From contig CAYSER010000040.1 of the NCBI GenBank assembly GCA_964430205.1, forward strand, positions 1 to 5,310: DNA of 5,310 bases, in the 5' to 3' direction. This stretch comes from CAJBLF01 sp964430205. GTDB lineage: Bacteria > Patescibacteriota > Gracilibacteria > Absconditabacterales > Absconditicoccaceae. The notes beneath the pieces were generated by a model that saw nothing but the letters and a program-made list of their open reading frames with translations, made no database searches and was not told the DNA's origin. A program made the position numbers and the translations under genes. This document shows positions 1 through 5,310 of the stretch, piece after piece. Each line of letters opens with the position of its first letter. Within the stretch, counting starts at the first letter, position 1.

Positions 1-135
1 AGGAGAAAAAATAGCGATAATGCAAAAAAAATTATTTGAGCACCAATTTCATGATCCCCCCAAAAAAAACGCTAGACATACGATCAAGATGATAATTCCG
101 CATCTTACGTATGGAAACAGATACTATTGCAATTC
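1..135. other. Region downstream of the pump with no convincing gene
   Basis: After the pump TAA there is no frame with family similarity on either strand, also with TGA as Gly. Seen: two runs of eight A on the plus strand (24-31 and 62-69), the second directly preceded by six C (56-61). On the pump strand these are T8 tracts. No stable GC-rich hairpin precedes either T tract, so I do not call a rho-independent terminator. A weak ATAAT/ATTAT pair flanks the first tract. Confidence 0.55.
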
Positions 136-3100
136 TTAGTCCGCATGATATTCTTTGGTCACCAAATTCATCAAGGAAGGGATATAGAGCAAGGTAATAA
201 AGAAAGATACGATAAGTCATCAGATGAAACCTATCGCCATGGATCAGAACAGCTCATCCTTGAAAGCAAGGATCAAGAGTCATATGATGGTCGTTAGCTT
301 CGTCAAAAAGATCGGAATGAATCTCTCCGCTATGCTCTGCTGGAAACTATCTACGACAGATAGTCATTGCTCCTCATAATAATGCTTAAAGTCCTCGATA
401 TGGATCAAAGCCTGATTGACTCAGACGCCCATGACTCAGAATATCCCTATCATAGCAGGGAAAGTCAGATCATATCAGGTCAAGGCAAGCATGACAATAG
501 TTCATCAGAGAGAAAGGAAGACGCTGCCGACGATGACGATGGCATACTTGATATTATTGAATTGGATGATGAGCACCAAAAGCATGAGAATGAGTCAGAT
601 CATCATCGCTTTGCTCAGATCCTGTGAACTCTGTGTCTGAGAAGCGATATCTCCACCGCTCGTCTTCTGCAATCATGAAGGCAAAGGATGATGTTTTATG
701 ACCGTATCGATCGCTGCGGTGATGTCGCTCAAAGCAGCGCTATTGATCTTGTCTCATTGGATAGAGATATATCTCTTGCCATTCTCTCTAGTGATTGCGT
801 TAATCTCAGGCTGAAGATCTTTTTTGCTGATAATTTGATCGATGGTGACCTTGCCGATCTTTGTCTGATCCACAGGAAGATCCGTGGACAGGAACGCATT
901 CATGGATAAAGTATCGCTGCCAAAATCTGAGAATTCCTTGATGGCTACGCCATTGGATTCGTATCCGGCATTTTTCAGAGCGATCAGCGGCATGACAGAT
1001 GAGAAACTGGTGATTCATAATGATTTGGCTTTATTCTCATCCAGCACGTATCTTATCTTTCCATTGGTATATTCGATGGAAATGCCGACATTGTATACGC
1101 CAGGGATCGCTTTGATCTCAGGCAATATCTCCTGCACATATGCATTGATCTGCTGATAGTCATCACCGACGATATTGAAAGAGACGGGTTTGCCTGAAGA
1201 CGCTCATGCCTGCATAGTGAAGATAGAGATATCACGAAGGAAAGCATATCTGTCTTTCAATGCAGGCAACAGCTCTTTCTGCATCTTCTCTGCGACCTGA
1301 AAGGATTTGATCGCTCTCGTATTCGTGTCGACGAGTCTGATAGTGATCGAACTGACATTATTGCCAGCACCGCCATTACCATATAACGAATATCCTTGCC
1401 CCAAATCAATGGAGATATCGTCCGCCACACCGGAGAGTTGGGTCTGGAGGTATCTCAAGGTCGCATGGAGGACCTTTGAAGTATACTGCTGATTGTCCTC
1501 GATACTTATTCATGGTGCATATTTAAGATTCATCCATACATTATCGGAATCGATATTGCCCATAAAGGTGAATTTAACTATTCCCAAAGGGATCAAAGAT
1601 AACGCTCAAAGGAAAAATGCAAGGAAGAGGAATACGATCGCTCTGGATCATATTCTCGATTGATTCATCCTATGATACCGACCTGCAAATCTCTTTCCGC
1701 TCCTCTCAAGCAAGGATAATGAAGGAGAAGAGACATATTCACCTCCCGATTTAAAGAAGAACAAAGCTAAAACCGGCAGCATGAACATGGTCACGATAAG
1801 GGAAATAGCGAGATTGGAAATAATGGTGACGGGCATAGACCTTATATATTCGCCGATGATACCCGTCAATCAGAAATAGAGCGGAATAAAGATGACGATG
1901 GTCGTCAGGGTTCAGAAAAAGATAGGCTTACCGTAGTTTGCAAGAGAATCCTTGATAGCGTCCCGGATATCTCCTCAGAATTTCTGGAGTCAGACGACAA
2001 TTCATTGGGTAATGACAATCAGGTTGTCTATCATGATTCACAGCACAAGGATCAACGCGAAGGATACGATATTGTTGAAGCTATATCCTATGGATTTAAG
2101 GTAGATGAAATTACCGAGATACACGACTAGGAACGAAAGCATGATGAGCCGGGAAGATCTGAATCCCAAAAACAAGAGGATAATACAGAACACCAGCAAC
2201 GCCGTCTCTCGAAAATTCTCGATAAAGAGATTATACGTATGCTTGATGATCTGTTGCTGAGAAAGTGTCTCCGTATAACGGAGATCGGGAGTAGCAACAG
2301 AAAAAGACTTTACCGTACTCTTTATCTGGGAGATGAACGATTCCAGACTATATCATGGAGATTTCTTGATCTGGAATGACAGTGCATTCTCGGTATCTAG
2401 GCTATTGATATCAGAAACCACGAATGCCTTCTTATCTAGACGCTTATATCATAAATATACGGAAGCTACATCGCTCAGCTTGATGCTCTTACCAGCGACA
2501 TTGAGCAAATCGTAGTCTTTGACCTGTTCAAGCAATCAGGTAAGATCACCTGCATAATTGGTGATCTCGAACGAATAAAGCTTGCCATCAACATCTTTCT
2601 TATCTACCGGGAATTTGACGAAAGCGCTTTTCAGTTGATTCACTGCCAGAGAGAAATCCATATCCAAGAGGGCGAGTTTCTGAGCATCGAACATCAATTT
2701 GATCTCTTTGACAGGTTTGCCAATCACCGAGACATCAGATACTCAGGGAATCGATTTGAGTTGATCCTCCAATGGAGTAAGCTTATCGTACATTACTAAT
2801 GTCGGCAATGCTCATGCGACAGAGAAGGTATAAACTGGGGTATCATTCACCGATACCTTCTTGAGCATAGGATAATCGACATCGGAAGGTAAGCTAGGAT
2901 AAACTTGATCTATCGCTGCCTTGAGATCATTGGTTGCATCGACATCGCTCTTGGAGGAAGAGAACTGAACTAAGATGGTTCAAAAATTATAATAACAGGT
3001 GGAGGTGATCTTATCGATCAAGGTAACAGATTTTATCTTCTGTTCCAAAGGAACGATCACTTGTTCCTCGATAGAAGAAGGATCTGCGCCGACATAGCTG

Positions 3101-3240
3101 ACGCTGATAAGATAATAAGGGATATCCACGGACGGTGTAGATTCCTTGGGTATCGTGAAAATGCTCGATATGCCGTAAATAGCTACAAATACCGTAAACA
3201 CCAATATCGCTACTCTATTCTTCTGAAGGAACTTGACCAT
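136..3240 (-). CDS. RND-family efflux transporter (AcrB/HAE1-like inner-membrane pump), TGA read as Gly
   Basis: With TGA as glycine this is one uninterrupted frame of 1034 residues ending in TAA, the normal length for an AcrB-type pump. Seen: the classic duplicated architecture, with TM1 at about 10-30, a large extracytoplasmic loop at 31-340, TM2-TM6 at about 344-497, TM7 at about 533-553, a second large loop at 554-875, and TM8-TM12 at about 876-1025. Family motifs include IPGVSDV (164-170), IPGVYNV (712-718), VASVYLGYK (258-266), GIMIDNLIV in TM4 (401-409), GVNQALIHIED in TM10 (940-950) and GFIGGLIVS near the C-terminus. There are 30 in-frame TGA codons and about 41 GGN glycines. The ATG start is fixed by an in-frame TAG nine bases upstream (3247-3249). 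Known: RND pumps export diverse substrates using an ion gradient, together with an adaptor. Inferred: it works with the adaptor encoded just upstream. The substrate cannot be told. Odd: the TM4 Asp pair is Asp405-Asn406, and the TM10 Lys is replaced by Asn942. Confidence 0.96.
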
Positions 3241-3273
3241 AATTAACTAATACTTAACTAGTAAACGACTAAA
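3241..3273 (-). repeat. Degenerate TTTAGTCG-like repeat just upstream of the pump start
   Basis: Read on the minus strand, the bases before the pump ATG divide into TTTAGTCG, TTTACTAG, TTAAGTATTAG and TTAATT, four related units ending at the start codon. TAGTTAA occurs twice within it. It lies 5 bases downstream of the heptamer array. The unit match is loose, so this may be AT-rich chance similarity. Confidence 0.4.
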
Positions 3274-3278
3274 TGCCA

Positions 3279-3320
3279 TATTTTCAATTTTCAATTTTCA
3301 ATCCTCAATTCTCAATTTTC
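3279..3320 (-). repeat. Six-copy 7-bp tandem repeat GARRATT between adaptor and pump genes
   Basis: On the minus strand the six consecutive units are GAAAATT, GAGAATT, GAGGATT, GAAAATT, GAAAATT and GAAAATA, with no spacer bases. It starts 9 bases after the adaptor stop codon and ends 38 bases before the pump ATG. It is non-coding on the reading given here. The units contain TTGAAA-like hexamers resembling a -35 box, but I see no convincing -10 at the right distance. Such arrays can change copy number by slippage; whether this one does is unknown. Confidence 0.9.
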
Positions 3321-3329
3321 TATTCAGCA

Positions 3330-5033
3330 TTAATTCACTATTTCATCGCCGATATTCAATCAACTCAAGATACGGACATATTGATCATCGATATCTCATA
3401 GCTGTACATAGATATCCTGGACTCATGATCCGACCTTCTTCCTTACTACATTACCTTCGATCCTAGGGCTGATATAATGAAGGGGAATCCATATCTGATC
3501 CGTATCCGGACTCTGCGATAAGGTGATCAAGACTCTTTGATTTTCCTTGAGAGAGCCATGGATGACAGGTATCTCATAGATATAGTTCTGGGTCACAGGA
3601 TCCTTATAGGGATACTCATAGACCAATATTCACGTCGAAAGGAATGTCCCTTGATCATCGGAGATACCTACCCTGCTGCCGATATGCAGCTGGGTATACG
3701 AAAAGACTTGTAAGCTCAAGTTTCCAGGAGACGTTGGAAGTATCTGGCATAATAACGTATTCGGAGCGACCTTGTTATCTTCTCCCAAAGCTCTCATCTT
3801 CACTACCCCATCAATGCCGGCATACAAAATTTCGCCACCCATGGAATTCGAGAGCACGGCGACATTCTGTTGCATCGTGATGATCTGATTCTTGAGTGAA
3901 GTAAGCTGAGTGTTTTGGTTCTCTTCAGCAGAATCCAACTGATTGGAGATGGTCTTTTGAGCTAGCTGAAGATTCGCCTCCTGGTTTTCTATCTGAAGCG
4001 ATGTTGATGCAGCGGTATTCTCGTTATAATTATCCCTATTGGTATCCAATGCCTTGATCTGACTAGCATAGGTATTCTTCACAGAATCATAGGAAGAAGA
4101 TAGGGTATCGAAGGCAGATTTGCTCGTCATAAAGGTTGATGCAAGCGTCGTATAGGTAGTATACAGCCCATCTATGGAGAGCCCGTACGCGCTAGATTGA
4201 GGCAAAACGGAAGAAGGCGTGGTTGCCGTTATGCTCTTTGCAGCCAATGCCATGAAATCCGAAAGATCAAGAAGATATTGAGAAAACTGTGAAGCACTCA
4301 TAGTATCAGAGACTTTAGCGTTCAACACAGAATATTGCGAAAGTACGGATTGCTTGGATGAAGGATCCTTATCTCACACCGTATAAGCAGTGGCAGTAAA
4401 GGCATCATTCACCTTTTTCAGAGCATCCTTGATCATGATGAGATATTGTTTATAGGCATTGGATATGCTCGTCTTCATTTTGTCTAAATCCGTCGATTTA
4501 GAGGTCTGGAGCGTGTCATATTGTTGATCCAGAAGATCCTGTTGATAGGAGATCGACGCATCGGTATATCATGCCGTCTTCTGGAGATTGGAAAGCAAAA
4601 GAGTATTATTTGCATACTGATTCTGGAGGATATCCTTCTGGAGAACGAACGTATGCTGAGTATATCCATAGATCCTTGTCAGATTATCCAATTGCTCTTT
4701 GAGCGCTGAAAGCTGTATCGTGGAATTTTGATAGGTCATATCATCCTGATTTGGACGTATCTTGGCAATGATGGTATTTTTGTAGACCTGTTTACCAGGC
4801 TGGCAATTGACATATTCCAGGATTCATCCCCTATTGGTCATGATATTCTTGGTATTATCTGAAATAACAGTCCCATAGAGAGCTTTCTGGAAAGATGGAG
4901 AACTTCCTACGACGAATGATGTCGTATATCACTGGAGAGATCAAGTAGCTAAAACAGCAGTATCAGCCTGTTTTCAGCATCACGCAAAAAACAATAACAA
5001 AGAGAAAGCAAGTATATAGGGAAGATGTTTCAT
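3330..5033 (-). CDS. HlyD/AcrA-type membrane-fusion protein (periplasmic adaptor) lipoprotein, TGA read as Gly
   Basis: With TGA as glycine this is a 567-residue frame ending in TAA, with 11 in-frame TGA codons. Domains in order: a lipoprotein signal peptide (1-18) with Cys19; the first lipoyl-like half at about 54-93 (GTVIS..., GGILEYVNCQPGKQV, IIAKIRP); a long polar helical region rich in Gln, Ser, Asn and Leu at about 96-395; the second lipoyl-like half at about 401-433 (ILYAGIDGVVKM..., LLCQILP); a beta-barrel region at about 434-510; and a membrane-proximal domain with IWIPLHYI (514-521) and a C-terminal ILSGLNIGDEIV, the usual ending of RND adaptors. Known: such adaptors link the inner-membrane pump to an exit duct. 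It starts 29 bases after the AbrB-like gene and ends 89 bases before the pump. Odd: the helical part is about 300 residues, far larger than the AcrA hairpin, so it probably carries an extra helical domain. The start is chosen because it gives a complete signal peptide; no upstream ATG, GTG or TTG is in frame before the preceding gene. Confidence 0.93.
4974..5033 (-). other. Lipoprotein signal peptide with lipobox FAGC (Gly encoded by TGA)
   Basis: The first 20 codons of the adaptor give Lys2 and His3, a hydrophobic core (5-17) and then Phe-Ala-Gly-Cys at 16-19. This matches the lipobox consensus with Cys19 as the lipidated residue. Gly18 and Gly20 are both TGA, flanking the TGC of Cys19. With the standard code the protein would stop after 17 residues. 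Known: signal peptidase II cleaves before the Cys, and the mature protein is anchored by lipid, as in AcrA. Confidence 0.85.
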
Positions 5034-5062
5034 CAGATAGACATAAAAGATAAAGACATATA

Positions 5063-5275
5063 CTATTGAAGCTCAGTGGACAGATATTGGAGAAATTTCT
5101 GGACATCATCGGATTTGATCATCGCAATAGCCATATCTCACTTGGAAACGACCATAAGATCATCGCCCGGCTTGATATCCAAGAGTTCTCTTACGTCTTT
5201 GGGTATAACCACCTGTGATTTAGGTCAGACACTGACCTTACCGTGGATTTTTACCTTCACATCAGGAGGGAGCAT
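5063..5275 (-). CDS. AbrB/SpoVT/MazE-type DNA-binding protein, TGA read as Gly
   Basis: This is a 70-residue frame ending in TAG, with two in-frame TGA codons (Gly17 and Gly46). Residues 13-50 fit the swapped-hairpin AbrB fold: KVSVGPKSQVVIPKDVRELL, then DIKPGDDLMVV, then KGDMAIAMI. The family usually reads (T/V)xGxKGQVVIPKxxRexLgixpGDxl, so both TGA positions fall where Gly is common. Known: this domain binds DNA as a dimer and occurs in transition-state regulators and in antitoxins. Inferred: it may regulate the adaptor and pump genes 29 bases downstream. No toxin gene is visible on its downstream side. The first ATG (5273-5275) was chosen as start, but the frame stays open to the window edge (5276-5310), so the true N-terminus may lie outside. 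No Shine-Dalgarno sequence precedes the ATG. Confidence 0.88.
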
Positions 5276-5310
5276 ATTGTTAGTATTCGAGTAATAAAAG
5301 TTGGAAAAGT

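Larger units (their letters stand above)
3241..3329 (-). other. Adaptor-pump intergenic spacer without a clear ribosome binding site
   Basis: These 89 bases separate the adaptor TAA from the pump ATG. They hold the two repeats described separately and nothing resembling AGGAGG or GGAG within 15 bases of the ATG. No hairpin strong enough to be a terminator is visible, so read-through from the adaptor into the pump is the simplest reading. A ten-codon ATG frame inside (ATGGCATTTAG...) has no supporting features. Confidence 0.6.

Noticed and set aside
32..103. A 23-residue minus-strand frame after the pump (ends TAA at 32)
   Set aside because: No start signal, no family features, and it spans the homopolymer tracts; chance is enough to explain it.
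20..139. A 39-codon plus-strand frame beginning at ATG 20 with AGGAG at 1-5
   Set aside because: The spacing of 14 bases is too long, the product has no recognisable features, and it overlaps the pump's stop on the opposite strand.
367..627. An acidic plus-strand frame with an Asp run
   Set aside because: It is the antisense shadow of the pump's hydrophobic TM8-TM10 codons (GTC/ATC read as GAC/GAT).
136..3240. The pump as a decayed pseudogene with many premature stops
   Set aside because: All breaks are TGA, none are TAA or TAG, the frame never shifts, and length and motifs are intact. The neighbouring genes show the same pattern.
3279..3320. CRISPR array
   Set aside because: The units are 7 bases with no spacers, so this is a simple tandem repeat.
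3630..4328. A separate 232-residue coiled-coil protein
   Set aside because: It is the middle of the adaptor: the frame continues upstream without a stop other than TGA and downstream through TGA into the beta-barrel domain.
136..5275. TGA as tryptophan (code 4) or selenocysteine
   Set aside because: The TGA positions fit glycine columns (IPGV, lipobox, AbrB GPK), Trp is already TGG, and 43 selenocysteines in transport genes without recoding hairpins is not credible.

Overview
All three genes in this window lie on the minus strand, and all three read through cleanly only if TGA is translated as glycine (NCBI code 25). With the standard code the two large genes fall into fragments, and every break is a TGA. 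With TGA as Gly they become a 1034-residue RND transporter, a 567-residue lipoprotein membrane-fusion protein and a 70-residue AbrB-type DNA-binding protein. They end in TAA, TAA and TAG. I count 43 in-frame TGA codons (30, 11 and 2). This code is known from Absconditabacteria (SR1) and Gracilibacteria (BD1-5/GN02) of the Candidate Phyla Radiation, so the source is most likely a member of one of these. The sequence alone does not separate them. Base composition is moderately AT-rich, roughly 40% GC by eye.

Layout in transcription order (right to left): 5310-5276 is an open leader or possible N-terminal extension. 5275-5063 is the AbrB/SpoVT-like regulator. After 29 bases comes the periplasmic adaptor (HlyD/AcrA-type membrane-fusion protein, 5033-3330). 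An 89-base spacer follows, with a six-copy 7-bp tandem repeat and a degenerate TTTAGTCG-like repeat (3329-3241). The RND inner-membrane pump (3240-136) comes next. The last 135 bases hold no convincing gene, only homopolymer runs.

The pump and adaptor form the inner part of a tripartite efflux or export system: the RND protein would drive transport with an ion gradient, and the lipid-anchored adaptor would dock on its large extracytoplasmic domains. The AbrB-like protein is co-oriented directly upstream and may be the local regulator. No TolC-like outer-membrane channel is visible, which matters because CPR cells are generally thought to lack a classical outer membrane. None of the three start codons has a recognisable Shine-Dalgarno sequence.

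The most notable points are the heavy use of TGA for glycine (including the residue that completes the lipobox), a large helical insertion in the adaptor, a pump whose usual Asp-Asp/Lys proton relay appears altered, and the tandem repeat between adaptor and pump.
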